In this document: positions 21,659 through 29,969 of the stretch, piece by piece | How positions within the stretch are numbered: the stretch's first letter is position 1 | How the letters are laid out: every line of letters begins with the position of its first letter | Assembly: GCF_900109325.1 (NCBI RefSeq) | Contig: NZ_FNZU01000012.1 | Location: forward strand, 31,005-95,004 | Direction of reading: 5' to 3' | Source: Alkalibacterium pelagium | GTDB lineage: Bacteria > Bacillota > Bacilli > Lactobacillales > Carnobacteriaceae_A | DNA: 64,000 nt | Translations under genes and position numbers: made by a program | The notes under the pieces: model-generated | Told to the model about the DNA's origin: nothing | Seen by the model: the letters and a program-made list of their open reading frames with translations, nothing else | Databases searched by the model: none

Positions 21659-22705
21659 GTGAAAAAAGAACAGACGCAGTCCTGTGTTAAAGTGCTCAAA
21701 GTGAAATTAAAGCCGACTAAAGAACAAGCAGCTGAATTGACCCGGCTATCCAAAGAGTATATTTATCACGCCAACCAGCTTGTCCAGAAGGCTGTATCAG
21801 ATGGCCGCTTTCCAACAGTCACTTCCAGACACATTGAGACGTCTATTCCTTCGGTAGTCAAAAATGAACTTATCCGGTATGCTAAGTCCAAATATGCTGA
21901 ACACGGAAACTGTGTGTTCAAAAAACGAACAGTCTCATGGAACAATCAGAACTATACGGTCACTCCAAATCATCTCGCTTTTCCTATTATGCAAAAGGGC
22001 AAATCAATGAAAACGGCTATTAAAGCTGTGCTAACAAGTGATCAGTTTGACCTGTTATCTCAGTCAAAACGGGGAGCGATGCGTATCACCAAAAAAGGCT
22101 ACCATTGGATAGCTCAGATTGCTTATCACGTTTTGCCGTCTGAGACGACAGGAACAGACATCTTAGGCATCGATCTAGGTATTCTGTGTCCAGCTGTCGG
22201 TGTCGTGGCTTCCAGCGGTCAAACAGCTTTCTTCGGAAACGGACGAGCAAACAAAGTTATTCGCCGAAAGTATAAGAAGCTCAGACGGGAGTTAGGGCAG
22301 AAAAAGAAACTGAACGCTATTCGGACACTCAATGATAAAGAAGCGAGAATCATGCAGGATATTAATCATAAGATTGCCAGACACATAGTACGGTTTGCGA
22401 GAGACACGAACTGTGGCACCATCCATCTGGAGAATCTTTCCGGCATTCGCCGGACCTCAAGACAAAGAGGAAAACACACAGCGATTCTGCATAACTGGAC
22501 ATTCGCTCAACTAACAGACTTCATTGAATATAAAGCAAGAGAAATCGGTATCGTTGTTAAAAAGGTCAATCCAGAGTATACCTCTCAGACTTGCCCGACA
22601 TGTAAGGCCAGAAATAAAGTAACCGACCGAATGTATCAGTGCGGGTGCGGCTACCGGGGGCATCGGGATAGAGTAGGAGCTCTGAATATCGCCCAAACAA
22701 CCTAA
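21659..22705 (+). CDS. tnpB: RNA-guided endonuclease TnpB
   Basis: About 348 residues. RuvC-like active-site residues are intact: Asp in GIDLGILCPAVGVV (about residue 175), Glu in IHLENLSGIRR (about 262), and the final Asp in RGHRDRVGALNIA. The zinc finger CPTCKAR...QCGCGYRG is present. N-terminal basic helices bind the RNA. GTG 21659 is chosen because GAGGTGA lies just upstream. TnpB proteins are known to cut DNA guided by an RNA made from the element's right end. With all catalytic residues kept, this copy looks functional. Confidence 0.9.
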   Translation: MKKEQTQSCVKVLKVKLKPTKEQAAELTRLSKEYIYHANQLVQKAVSDGRFPTVTSRHIETSIPSVVKNELIRYAKSKYAEHGNCVFKKRTVSWNNQNYTVTPNHLAFPIMQKGKSMKTAIKAVLTSDQFDLLSQSKRGAMRITKKGYHWIAQIAYHVLPSETTGTDILGIDLGILCPAVGVVASSGQTAFFGNGRANKVIRRKYKKLRRELGQKKKLNAIRTLNDKEARIMQDINHKIARHIVRFARDTNCGTIHLENLSGIRRTSRQRGKHTAILHNWTFAQLTDFIEYKAREIGIVVKKVNPEYTSQTCPTCKARNKVTDRMYQCGCGYRGHRDRVGALNIAQTT

Positions 22706-22861
22706 CTCATATGGTCACAGTATGAGTGCCCATGGAGCTATAGGCTCTGCCATGGGAGGGGTGATGGCACACCCTTAAACTTAAGGCTTGAACAAAACAG
22801 AAATGGCCTGCGTTCGACAAAGCACTTAAGAATCCCACTGCTTTAGCTGTGGGAGTGTCAA
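22706..22861 (+). ncRNA. Candidate omega RNA at the right end of the TnpB element
   Basis: The 156 bp after the tnpB stop contain three predicted stems (CTCATA...TATGAG, CCCATGG...CCATGGG, and the terminal CCCAC...GTGGG), as expected for the structured scaffold of a reRNA/omega RNA. The guide would be read from the flanking DNA starting at 22862. The 5' end, probably inside tnpB, cannot be fixed from sequence alone. Confidence 0.5.
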
Positions 22862-22893
22862 CAGCAGCTAACTAGTAGAAGGGGATAAGATTG

Positions 22894-23829
22894 ATGAATA
22901 TAGCAATTGCAGGATCGGGGGCGCTTGGATGCGGATTCGGATATATGCTTCAGAAAAATGGACAAAACGTGACGCTTCTAGATTATTGGGAAGACCACAT
23001 TGAAGCAATCAGAAATAATGGACTGACTGTTTCAGTAAATGGGGTAAAAGGGACACTTCCAATGACTATTGCCAGGCCGGAAGAAGTATCAGGTGAAATG
23101 GATGTTATCTTTGTATTCACGAAGGCGATGGGATTGGAGAAGATGATGACTCAAATCAATCATCTCATCGGTACAAAAACTAAAATTGTCTGTCTGTTGA
23201 ATGGATTAGGACACCTTAAAACTCTTGAAGCATTTGTCGACAGACGAAATATAATAATGGGAACAACTGTCTGGACGGCTGGGATTATTGCCCCAGGTGA
23301 AACACAGCTGAACGGGAATGGTCCAGTTGAGCTGCAGAACAGCCATCCTGAAGAGGAAGAAGCGGCACGTGTCATAGTCAATATACTCAAGGACAGCGGC
23401 CTTTTCGGAGAATACAGCAAGAATGTCAAGTACACGACTTGGAGAAAAGCGTGCATCAACGGCACGATGAATGCCCTGTGTGCACTGCTGGATGCATCGA
23501 TCGATCAGCTGTTTGCATCGCCGTCTATCGATTCCCTGCTCAACGGAATCGTTGACGAATTCGCAGCTGTGGCGAAAGCTCAAGATGATATCGAAATCGA
23601 CAGAGATGAAATGATTCACTACCTTAAAGAAGTGGCATCTCGTCTGGGATCGCACTACCCGTCGATGCATCAGGATCTCTTCAACCGACGTCCGACAGAA
23701 ATTGATTATCTGAACGGTGCAGTAGTGGAGGCAGCCGAAAAGTACGGAATAGAAGCTCCCCATTGCCGCCGAATGACAGATCTGATTCATGCAAAAGAAG
23801 CTGTTTTGGAGATTAAAACAGGCAGATAA
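22894..23829 (+). CDS. 2-dehydropantoate 2-reductase (ketopantoate reductase) family protein
   Basis: A 311-residue NADP-dependent reductase of the PanE/ApbA family. The Rossmann motif MNIAIAGSGALGCGFGYML opens the protein. The C-terminal helical domain contains KYTTWRKACINGTMNALCALLD with the catalytic Lys, and SRLGSHYPSMHQDLFNRRPTEIDYLNG, the family substrate-binding block. ATG 22894 follows AGAAGGGG; a TTG one codon earlier is less likely. It starts 33 bp after the TnpB element. Whether it makes pantoate or acts on another 2-keto acid is open. Confidence 0.82.
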   Translation: MNIAIAGSGALGCGFGYMLQKNGQNVTLLDYWEDHIEAIRNNGLTVSVNGVKGTLPMTIARPEEVSGEMDVIFVFTKAMGLEKMMTQINHLIGTKTKIVCLLNGLGHLKTLEAFVDRRNIIMGTTVWTAGIIAPGETQLNGNGPVELQNSHPEEEEAARVIVNILKDSGLFGEYSKNVKYTTWRKACINGTMNALCALLDASIDQLFASPSIDSLLNGIVDEFAAVAKAQDDIEIDRDEMIHYLKEVASRLGSHYPSMHQDLFNRRPTEIDYLNGAVVEAAEKYGIEAPHCRRMTDLIHAKEAVLEIKTGR

Positions 23830-23870
23830 AGTGTGCAGTTCAGTCGGTCTGATCACGTAGCAACTTACGA

Positions 23871-23896
23871 AAAGAAAGCGAACGGACTTTCTTTTT
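23871..23896 (+). terminator. Short terminator-like hairpin before ssrA
   Basis: AAAGAAAG pairs with CTTTCTTT around an eight-base loop and is followed by T's. A TATACT at 23911-23916 further on is a candidate -10 for ssrA. Confidence 0.55.
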
Positions 23897-23952
23897 ACAC
23901 CGGATTATGGTATACTATTTGCAGAGCATGAGAGACAGCTCTATACTGTAAC

Positions 23953-24314
23953 GGGGTTGTTACGGATTCGACAGGCACAGATTGAGCTTGAGTTGCGTTT
24001 CGCAGGTGACGGCTGCGTACCAACGTCACAGTTAAATTAACTGCAAACAATAACAACAATTCTTACGCTTTAGCTGCGTAAAAACAGCTTAGCGTGATCC
24101 GACCGGCATCGCCCATGTGCTCGGCACCGGGTCCTATAATAAGTGGGATACGTCTATTCTTTCCGTCTGTAAGAATAGAAAGAGATTAACAGACTAGCGG
24201 CGCATGATGCCTGTTTTACGGCTAATGCTTAGCGAAATCCAAGTAGTAAAACTATGAACGTAGATACTTGAGTGCCAATGTGCCTGGACAGGGGTTCGAC
24301 TCCCCTCAACTCCA
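23953..24314 (+). ncRNA. ssrA: Transfer-messenger RNA (tmRNA)
   Basis: The 5' end GGGGTTGTTACGGATTCGAC pairs with the 3' end CAACTCC. The T-arm GGGGTTCGACTCCCC is intact. The tag reading frame begins at GCA 24043 and reads ANNNNNSYALAA before TAA 24079-24081. A set of pseudoknot-forming repeats follows. CCA is not fully encoded. tmRNA rescues stalled ribosomes with SmpB and RNase R, both encoded upstream. Its 3' end is the junction with the metal-resistance region. Confidence 0.97.
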
Positions 24315-24316
24315 TA
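24302..24316 (+). repeat. att core at the 3' end of ssrA (left copy)
   Basis: CCCCTCAACTCCATA includes the last bases of ssrA. The same 15-mer recurs at 42187-42201, and a near copy at 51894-51909, all in the same orientation. The 3' end of ssrA is a well-known target for phage-type tyrosine recombinases. Confidence 0.85.
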
Positions 24317-24324
24317 GCAAGATG

Positions 24325-24369
24325 AAAGCCTCACTAGGGAACAACTTATTCCTGAGTGAGGCTTTTTTA
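24325..24369 (+). terminator. Terminator serving ssrA, supplied by the integrated element
   Basis: AAAGCCTCACT pairs with AGTGAGGCTTTT with an inner AGG/CCT pairing, followed by TTTT. It begins 10 bp after the att core, so it lies on the element side of the junction. Confidence 0.9.
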
Positions 24370-24527
24370 TGCTTAAAACTAAGTTTTACTAAGCATAGCG
24401 AAGAGTTTTCCAACACTTTTACGAAAGCTCTTTTGCATTTAATACTTTGTTAGCAAATGCTTAGTACAATAATTTAACTTTGAAAAAAGTTCGAATTAGT
24501 GATTCACTAGTTAATTATTTTTAAGCA

Positions 24528-24563
24528 AAAAAAGACGAGAGTAATGAAAGTTACATTCTCGTC
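24528..24563 (-). terminator. Terminator of the cad operon
   Basis: GACGAGA and TCTCGTC form the stem; reading leftward it is followed by TTTTTTTGC. It lies about 50 bp beyond the cadA stop. Confidence 0.8.
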
Positions 24564-24614
24564 CTTTGATATTTACTGTTTTATCTATTACTTAACACTT
24601 GACAGTATTATAAG

Positions 24615-27065
24615 TTATTTCTTTAAAACACGCATGGCGTTCAATACAGCAACAACTGTTACGCCAACATCTGCAAAAACAGCTTCCCACATCGAAGCCA
24701 CACCGAGGGCACCTAAAACCAAAAATCCCCCTTTGATGGCTAGTGCGAGAATGATATTTTGCCAGACAATTTGGCGAGTATCTTTGGCCACTTGCATGGC
24801 CGTTCCAATTTTAGACGGCTTGTCGTCCATAATCACGATATCCGCCGCTTCAATGGCTGCGTCTGAGCCTAAGCCACCCATCGCAATCCCGATATCTGAA
24901 CGGGCCAATACAGGCGTATCGTTGATCCCGTCGCCCACAAAAGCAACTTTTTCTTTTTTGTTTTTGCGCACCATAATTTCTTCCATTTTCTCCACTTTGT
25001 CTTGTGGAAGAAGTTCCGAGTGGATTTCATCGATGCCTAATTTACTTCCAACAGCCTCAGCGACCGCTTTTGAATCGCCCGTAAGCATAATGATATGTTC
25101 GACGCCTTTTTCTTTCATTAAGGCTATACCTTCTGCAGCGTCCTCTTTAATCGTATCGGCAATTAGAAGGTAACCAGCATAGGCTCCCTCAATCGCTAAA
25201 TAGACAACCGTTCCGACTTCTTCTACTTCTTTAAAAGGAATACCATATTTAGCCATTAATTTAGCATTTCCGGCTAATATCTCTTTGCCATCAACAACCG
25301 CTTGAACACCATGGCCTGAGAGATCATTGTATTCATCAATTCGTCGTTCATCAATCTCTTTCCCGTAATGTTCTTTGATAGAAACCGCAATCGGGTGTGA
25401 AGAATGGGTTTCCGCATAAGCGGCTAGTTCTAAGAGTTCTTCATTATTGAATTCTGGTGTCGATTGAATATCGGTTATTTCAAATTCCCCTTTGGTTAAG
25501 GTTCCCGTCTTATCCATAATGACATATTTAACATCGTTTAAGCCTTCTAAGAAGTTGCCGCCTTTCACTAAGATACCTTTACGTGAAGAAGCACCAATTC
25601 CACCAAAGAAACTGACAGGAATTGAAACAACTAAGGCACAAGGACATGAAATAACAAGGAAAATAGCTGCCCGGTAAACACCATCGTTAAACGTCATTCC
25701 AGGAATAGTCAAGGGTAAAAGAACAGCTAATAAGACCGCTAAAATGACCACAATCGGCGTATAATAACGAGCAAACTTTGTAATGAATTGTTCGGTTGGT
25801 GCTTTACGACTGCTTGCATTCTCAACCAGCTCGAGAATTTTTGTCACGGTTGACTCTGAGAAGGGCTTTTCAACCACGACTTCTAGCAAGCCGATTTTGT
25901 TGATAAAACCACTTAAAACGTCGTCACCTTCTTTAACACTTCGGGGCATTGACTCACCGGTTAAAGCAGACGTATCCATAGCGGAAGAACCGACGACCAC
26001 TTTCCCGTCTAAGGGCACTTTTTCGCCTGGACGTACGAGAATGGTATCGCCGACTTTAATCGATTCTGGTGAAACTTGGCGTGTACTGCCATCGGCTAAC
26101 TTTATATTGGCGTAATCCGGACGAATATCCATCAAGTCTGCGATAGAGCGACGTGATTTGTTTACGGCCACATCTTGAAAAACTTCGCCCACTTGATAGA
26201 AAAGCATAACGGCTACTGCTTCGGGATATTCTTGCACATAGAAGGCAGCAAGTGTCGCAATCGTCATCAAAAAGTTTTCATCAAAGACTTGGCCATTAAA
26301 GATATTTCGAACTGCTCGCCAAATCACATCATAACCGGCCACAAGGTAAGCGACGACAAACAAACCAAAGGAAAGGGAAGGGGTAATGGGGGCAAAACTT
26401 GCCAGTAAAAGCACTGAAACGGCAAGGATTAAGCGACCGATGGTTAAATTAATTCCCCAATTTTCTGGTCTTTTGTGATTCTGTTTCTGACCCGATTTTT
26501 CTGACTGGAGACTCCTGTCTTCTCCAACTTCCTGACCTGTAGCTTTTATAAGAGGGATGATATCAGGTTCTAGTTTTTTTATTTTAGTTTTAACCGAAGA
26601 AAGAGTTTTAGCGTCATTTTCTGCCACAAGATCAAAGCTTAATGTCTGGGTCATGTAATTCACGTTACTATTTATGACTCCATCTATTTCAGCCACGCCA
26701 TTCTCAATCTTGGCAGCACAATTGGCGCAATCAATTCCCTCTAATAGCCATTCATGATGGCTTTCCTCATCTTCTTTGGATTGACTTTCCAAAACAATTG
26801 CTGGGTTCATGTTAATCAATTGCCCATCTGCTTTGTTTTTTAAAGTCACGTCGGGTTCCAACTTGTTAATTTTTTCTTGTATATTGACTAAGATTAAGTT
26901 TTCTTGATCATCAGCAACCTCAAACCTCAAGGTTTCTGTCATGAAATTCACATTGCTTTCAGTGACGCCAGGAATGGAAGCCACCCCTCGCTCCACTTTA
27001 GCAGCACAATTGGCGCAGTCAATTCCTTCCAGGAGCCACTGATGCGATTTCTTCTTTTCGCTCAC
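24615..27065 (-). CDS. cadA: Cadmium/zinc-exporting P1B-type ATPase CadA
   Basis: An 816-residue ion pump with two N-terminal metal-binding HMA domains, each with GIDCANCAAK (about residues 14 and 108), then transmembrane helices, the actuator loop (TGES), the transport motif SCPCALV in membrane helix 6, the phosphorylation site DKTGTLTKG and GDGINDTP. CPC with a late conserved Asp fits the Zn/Cd/Pb class. GTG 27063-27065 follows AAAGGAAG. It forms an operon with cadD and cadC, which suggests cadmium-induced export. Confidence 0.93.
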   Translation of the reverse strand: MSEKKKSHQWLLEGIDCANCAAKVERGVASIPGVTESNVNFMTETLRFEVADDQENLILVNIQEKINKLEPDVTLKNKADGQLINMNPAIVLESQSKEDEESHHEWLLEGIDCANCAAKIENGVAEIDGVINSNVNYMTQTLSFDLVAENDAKTLSSVKTKIKKLEPDIIPLIKATGQEVGEDRSLQSEKSGQKQNHKRPENWGINLTIGRLILAVSVLLLASFAPITPSLSFGLFVVAYLVAGYDVIWRAVRNIFNGQVFDENFLMTIATLAAFYVQEYPEAVAVMLFYQVGEVFQDVAVNKSRRSIADLMDIRPDYANIKLADGSTRQVSPESIKVGDTILVRPGEKVPLDGKVVVGSSAMDTSALTGESMPRSVKEGDDVLSGFINKIGLLEVVVEKPFSESTVTKILELVENASSRKAPTEQFITKFARYYTPIVVILAVLLAVLLPLTIPGMTFNDGVYRAAIFLVISCPCALVVSIPVSFFGGIGASSRKGILVKGGNFLEGLNDVKYVIMDKTGTLTKGEFEITDIQSTPEFNNEELLELAAYAETHSSHPIAVSIKEHYGKEIDERRIDEYNDLSGHGVQAVVDGKEILAGNAKLMAKYGIPFKEVEEVGTVVYLAIEGAYAGYLLIADTIKEDAAEGIALMKEKGVEHIIMLTGDSKAVAEAVGSKLGIDEIHSELLPQDKVEKMEEIMVRKNKKEKVAFVGDGINDTPVLARSDIGIAMGGLGSDAAIEAADIVIMDDKPSKIGTAMQVAKDTRQIVWQNIILALAIKGGFLVLGALGVASMWEAVFADVGVTVVAVLNAMRVLKK

Positions 27066-27091
27066 CGTTTTCTTCCTTTCACATACGAGCC

Positions 27092-27703
27092 TTATAAACC
27101 GAATAGTGTTTGAATGGTCCCGTTTTCTAGCATAATAAAGATTCCTAAACCGATAAAGACAATCGGTACAATAATTCGTTCATACTTTTCCAATGTTTCA
27201 GAGACAAACGAAATTTTTGCCAATCGATAACTGATGTAGCAAAGCACCGCAATCGATAGAGCAAAAACGACTATAGCAATGACTATTTCAGAAACAGATA
27301 GAGAGGTAAAATAAGGAATATAAATCCCTAAATTATCTCCACCGGAAGCAATTGTAATTAAAGCAACAGACCAAAACAAACGGTTGGACCCTCTGGACTC
27401 TAACTTCTCCACGACTTCCTCTTCTTCTGCTTCTTCTTCGCCGACCATAGCAACTCGGATACCTAAATAAATAGGAATGAGTCCTAGAAGCCCGATAATC
27501 CAATCTTGGGGGATAAAATTCAGCACATAAGCAGCAAATAAACTAACGGCTACCAAAATGCCTGTCCCAAGATATTGACCTAAATAAATCTGACGAAGAC
27601 CTTTTTTTGTCTGACTTTGGGAAAAAATGATCAGTAAAATAAATAAATAATCGATACTGGTAGAGATATACACAGCAATTGCTGAAATAATAGTTTGTAA
27701 CAA
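27092..27703 (-). CDS. cadD: Cadmium resistance transporter CadD
   Basis: A 203-residue membrane protein with about five or six hydrophobic segments, beginning LQTIISAIAVYISTSIDYLFIL as in staphylococcal CadD. SGGDNLGIYIPYF lies in the second half. The frame could open at TTG 27718, but the ribosome site GGAGGA lies inside that stretch, so TTG 27703 is the likely start. It lies between the cadC regulator and cadA in one leftward operon. Cadmium export is the known role; no catalytic residues can be pointed out. Confidence 0.88.
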   Translation of the reverse strand: MLQTIISAIAVYISTSIDYLFILLIIFSQSQTKKGLRQIYLGQYLGTGILVAVSLFAAYVLNFIPQDWIIGLLGLIPIYLGIRVAMVGEEEAEEEEVVEKLESRGSNRLFWSVALITIASGGDNLGIYIPYFTSLSVSEIVIAIVVFALSIAVLCYISYRLAKISFVSETLEKYERIIVPIVFIGLGIFIMLENGTIQTLFGL

Positions 27704-27719
27704 AATGATTTCCTCCAAA

Positions 27720-28082
27720 TTAAGACGTCAAAGATAAGCTGCTTGGCATGTCTAAAACTGTACGAATAGTCGAAAGGATTTCTTCATTCGCTAACGAATA
27801 GTAGACTTCTTTTCCGTCTTTGTGTGATTTCGCCACGCCTTGATTTTTTAAATAACGCAGATGGTGTGACGTTGTAGCAATACTAGCGTCTAATACTTCG
27901 GCTAAATCACAGACACACATTTCTTTGAAGGTCTCTAAAGCATAGAATATCTTAATTCTAGAAGGATCACTAAAACATTTCCCTAACACAAGTAAATTCG
28001 ACAAATCTTTATTTTCTAATTTATTTTTTACCACATCTACTTTTTCAGGATGTATGATCGTCGTTTGGCAGACTTCAGTCAT
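27720..28082 (-). CDS. cadC: ArsR/SmtB-family metal-responsive repressor CadC
   Basis: A 120-residue winged-helix repressor. The N-terminal Cys (TEVCQTT), the pair in EMCVCDLAEVLD, and the recognition helix SIATTSHHLRYLKNQG are visible; this thiolate-rich arrangement is that of CadC sensors for Cd, Pb and Zn. ATG 28082 is preferred to ATG 28091 because the GAGGTG site is then about seven bases away. Two dyads lie upstream, one with the CadC-operator arms TCAAA/TTTGA. Confidence 0.88.
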   Translation of the reverse strand: MTEVCQTTIIHPEKVDVVKNKLENKDLSNLLVLGKCFSDPSRIKIFYALETFKEMCVCDLAEVLDASIATTSHHLRYLKNQGVAKSHKDGKEVYYSLANEEILSTIRTVLDMPSSLSLTS

Positions 28083-28115
28083 TTCATTCACCTCTCATTC
28101 AAACGTCCATTTGAT

Positions 28116-28169
28116 TATAATATAGATATTATACATTCTACATGAGGTGATAGTCAAACGATTGTTTGA
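28116..28169 (-). promoter_or_regulatory. cad promoter with two inverted repeats
   Basis: Reading leftward, TTGACT (complement of 28152-28157) and TATAAT (complement of 28128-28133) are 18 bp apart. TCAAAC-GATT-GTTTGA (28154-28169) overlaps the -35 and has the same arms and length as the known CadC operator TCAAATAAATATTTGA. TATAATAT-AG-ATATTATA (28116-28133) overlaps the -10 and start site. Confidence 0.75.
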
Positions 28170-28247
28170 TTGTTTAACTATTTGATTTTCTTGCAATAAT
28201 AAATCTTTTAAATTTATATAATGACTTTTAACAGAAAATTAAAATTA

Positions 28248-28985
28248 AAGTGGACATGTCGATTATTTAACGAGTACAACTTTATTAGAGCTAGAAGAAG
28301 TTCCAGAAAGATTGACTGTTATTGGTTCAGGTTATATTGGGCTAGAGCTCGGTCAATTATTCCACAATTTAGGTGCTGAAGTAACATTAGTACAGGGAAG
28401 TAAACAATTACTAAAAGATTATGATCCAGAAGTTTCGGCAGCAGTTGAAAAAGCCCTTCATGAACGAGGCATACAGGTTAATATTGGTATAAATTATGAC
28501 CATATCGTACAAGACGGTGGTATTAAAAAACTAACACTCACTAAAAACGGTATTCAAAAAACGATTGAGTCTGACTAAGTATTAGTTGCGACTGCTCGAA
28601 GTCCGAATACAGACGCTTTAAGTTTAAGTGCAGCTAGTATTGATATAGGGGAAAACCATGAAATTTTAATGAATGAATATGGTCAGACAAGCAATAATCG
28701 GATTTATATGGCAGGAGATGTTTTCTTAGGCCCTCAGTTTGTATACGTAGCAGCATATGAAGGCAAGATTGCAGCAGATAATGCAATGGGTGGTTTAAAT
28801 AAAAAGATCGATCTATCCGTTGTTCCTGGAGTAATATTTACAAATCCCGGAGTAGGTACAGTTGGGTTAACAATCGAGGATTTAACAGACACAATGGCTC
28901 CCTATTTAACGATCGTGGAAGGACTGAAACTTACAGCGCTTGGTTATAATAATGATATTTCAAAATTATCGTGTTGCGCGGGGTA
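28248..28985 (+). pseudogene. Decayed merA (mercuric reductase) fragment
   Basis: The translation matches the second half of the intact MerA encoded at 30629-32269 ([67 protein letters not shown]). The N-terminal part is missing. There is an out-of-frame insertion near 28268, an in-frame TAA at 28576-28578, and an internal deletion of about 70 codons between VGLT and IEDLTD. The C-terminal Cys pair is retained. Divergence is considerable, so it is an older copy rather than a fresh duplication. Confidence 0.9.
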
Positions 28986-29278
28986 AAAAAGGGTGCAACG
29001 GGAAAAGTTGATGTTCTACATGCACGTTTAAGCACTTTTTAAACGGACAATGACTTTGCAGATCCTTACAGGAACGGCAAAGCCATTTTTTTGAAAACAT
29101 CTTATAATTTATTATGGGTCTTCGGAATATATAGTGGAATTACTTTTTTAATAGTTTAAAAACAACTGGTGTTTAAATCGGATTTTCTAGTGGGATGTTA
29201 GGACAATCAATAGTATTATAAAAGTATCAATCACATACGAGTGATACGTTGGGAAAAAAATAAAATAGTCCAATTTAC
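28986..29278. other. Spacer without recognised gene
   Basis: Between the merA fragment and the mer promoter only a weak hairpin is seen (CTTTGC...GCAAAG followed by CCATTTTTTT, about 29053-29097), which could end transcription of the decayed gene. No credible coding frame was found. Confidence 0.4.
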
Positions 29279-29310
29279 TTGACTGTGTACTATGGTACAC
29301 GGTTTATAAT
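29279..29310 (+). promoter_or_regulatory. mer promoter with MerR operator
   Basis: TTGACT (29279-29284) and TATAAT (29305-29310) are 20 bp apart, the over-long spacer typical of MerR-activated promoters. The spacer contains the perfect-armed dyad GTGTAC-TATG-GTACAC (29285-29300). Hg-loaded MerR would untwist this spacer. Confidence 0.9.
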
Positions 29311-29329
29311 ATTCATGGGGTGAAATAAG

Positions 29330-29731
29330 ATGATTTACCGCATTAGTGAGTTTGCAGAAAAATGTGGCGTTAATAAAGAAACGATTAGATATTACGAGCG
29401 AAAAAATTTACTACAAGAACCTCACCGAACGGAAGCTGGTTATCGGATATATTCATATGATGACGTTAAGCGTGTTGGGTTTATTAAACGAATACAGGAA
29501 CTTGGATTTTCTTTAAACGAGATTTATAAATTACTTGGTGTTGTAGATAAAGATGAAGTTCGTTGTCAAGATATGTTCGAATTTGTTTCTAAAAAACAAA
29601 AGGAAGTTCAAAAACAAATAGAGGATTTAAAACGAATTGAAACTATGTTAGACGACTTAAAACAACGATGTCCAGATGAAAAAAGTTTATATGCTTGTCC
29701 GATAATTGAAACCCTAATTGAGGAAGAATGA
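29330..29731 (+). CDS. merR: Mercury-responsive regulator MerR
   Basis: A 133-residue MerR regulator. The helix-turn-helix (ISEFAEKCGVNKETIRYYER) is followed by the family wing and a long dimerisation helix. The three mercury-binding cysteines are all present: Cys79 (VRCQDM), Cys114 (QRCPDE) and Cys123 (YACPII). As in other Gram-positive mer operons, merR is the first gene and is transcribed with merF-merT-merP-merA from a promoter it controls. Confidence 0.93.
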   Translation: MIYRISEFAEKCGVNKETIRYYERKNLLQEPHRTEAGYRIYSYDDVKRVGFIKRIQELGFSLNEIYKLLGVVDKDEVRCQDMFEFVSKKQKEVQKQIEDLKRIETMLDDLKQRCPDEKSLYACPIIETLIEEE

Positions 29732-29744
29732 AAGGAATTTTGAA

Positions 29745-29966
29745 ATGAAACATAAAAAGACCTTTATTGCAGGGCTTATAGGTACATTTTTGGTTTTGTT
29801 AGGTTGTGCTACACCTATTTTAGTTATTTTATTAGGTACGCTTGGATTAGGTGCAATAACAGGCTATTTAGATTTTGTTCTGATTCCTGTTTTAGCTGTT
29901 TTTCTTGGTTTAACTTTTTATGCTTATTCTAAATATGAAAAATCACATAAAAATAAGAAGATGTAA
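29745..29966 (+). CDS. merF: MerF-like mercury transporter
   Basis: A 73-residue protein with two hydrophobic helices (about residues 5-27 and 35-55) and the MerF-type core ATPILVILLGTLGLGAITGYLDFVLIPVLA. Known MerF has a vicinal Cys pair before the TP motif; here there is a single Cys (LGCATP), and the C-terminal Cys pair is also absent. ATG 29745 follows AAGGA at suitable spacing; an earlier in-frame start would overlap merR. Lower thiol content may make it dependent on the neighbouring MerT and MerP. Confidence 0.75.
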   Translation: MKHKKTFIAGLIGTFLVLLGCATPILVILLGTLGLGAITGYLDFVLIPVLAVFLGLTFYAYSKYEKSHKNKKM

Positions 29967-29969
29967 AAA

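Larger units (their letters stand above)
21476..22861 (+). mobile_element. Stand-alone TnpB (IS1341-type, IS200/IS605 superfamily) element
   Basis: The element carries only tnpB and no TnpA transposase. Near the left end is an imperfect hairpin (CCCACG...CGTGGG, 21484-21503). The right end has the typical hairpin CCCAC...GTGGG (22834-22853) followed by GTGTCAA, so the right boundary is set at 22861. The left boundary is approximate. The insertion removed or replaced the end of the upstream membrane protein gene. Confidence 0.75.

Noticed and set aside
24268..24453. Open frame beginning within the 3' end of ssrA
   Set aside because: It runs across the tmRNA acceptor arm and the terminator hairpin and has no family resemblance.
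28576..28578. In-frame TAA in the merA fragment considered as recoding
   Set aside because: It is TAA, not at a Cys position, and the same fragment has a frameshift and a large deletion, so ordinary decay explains it.
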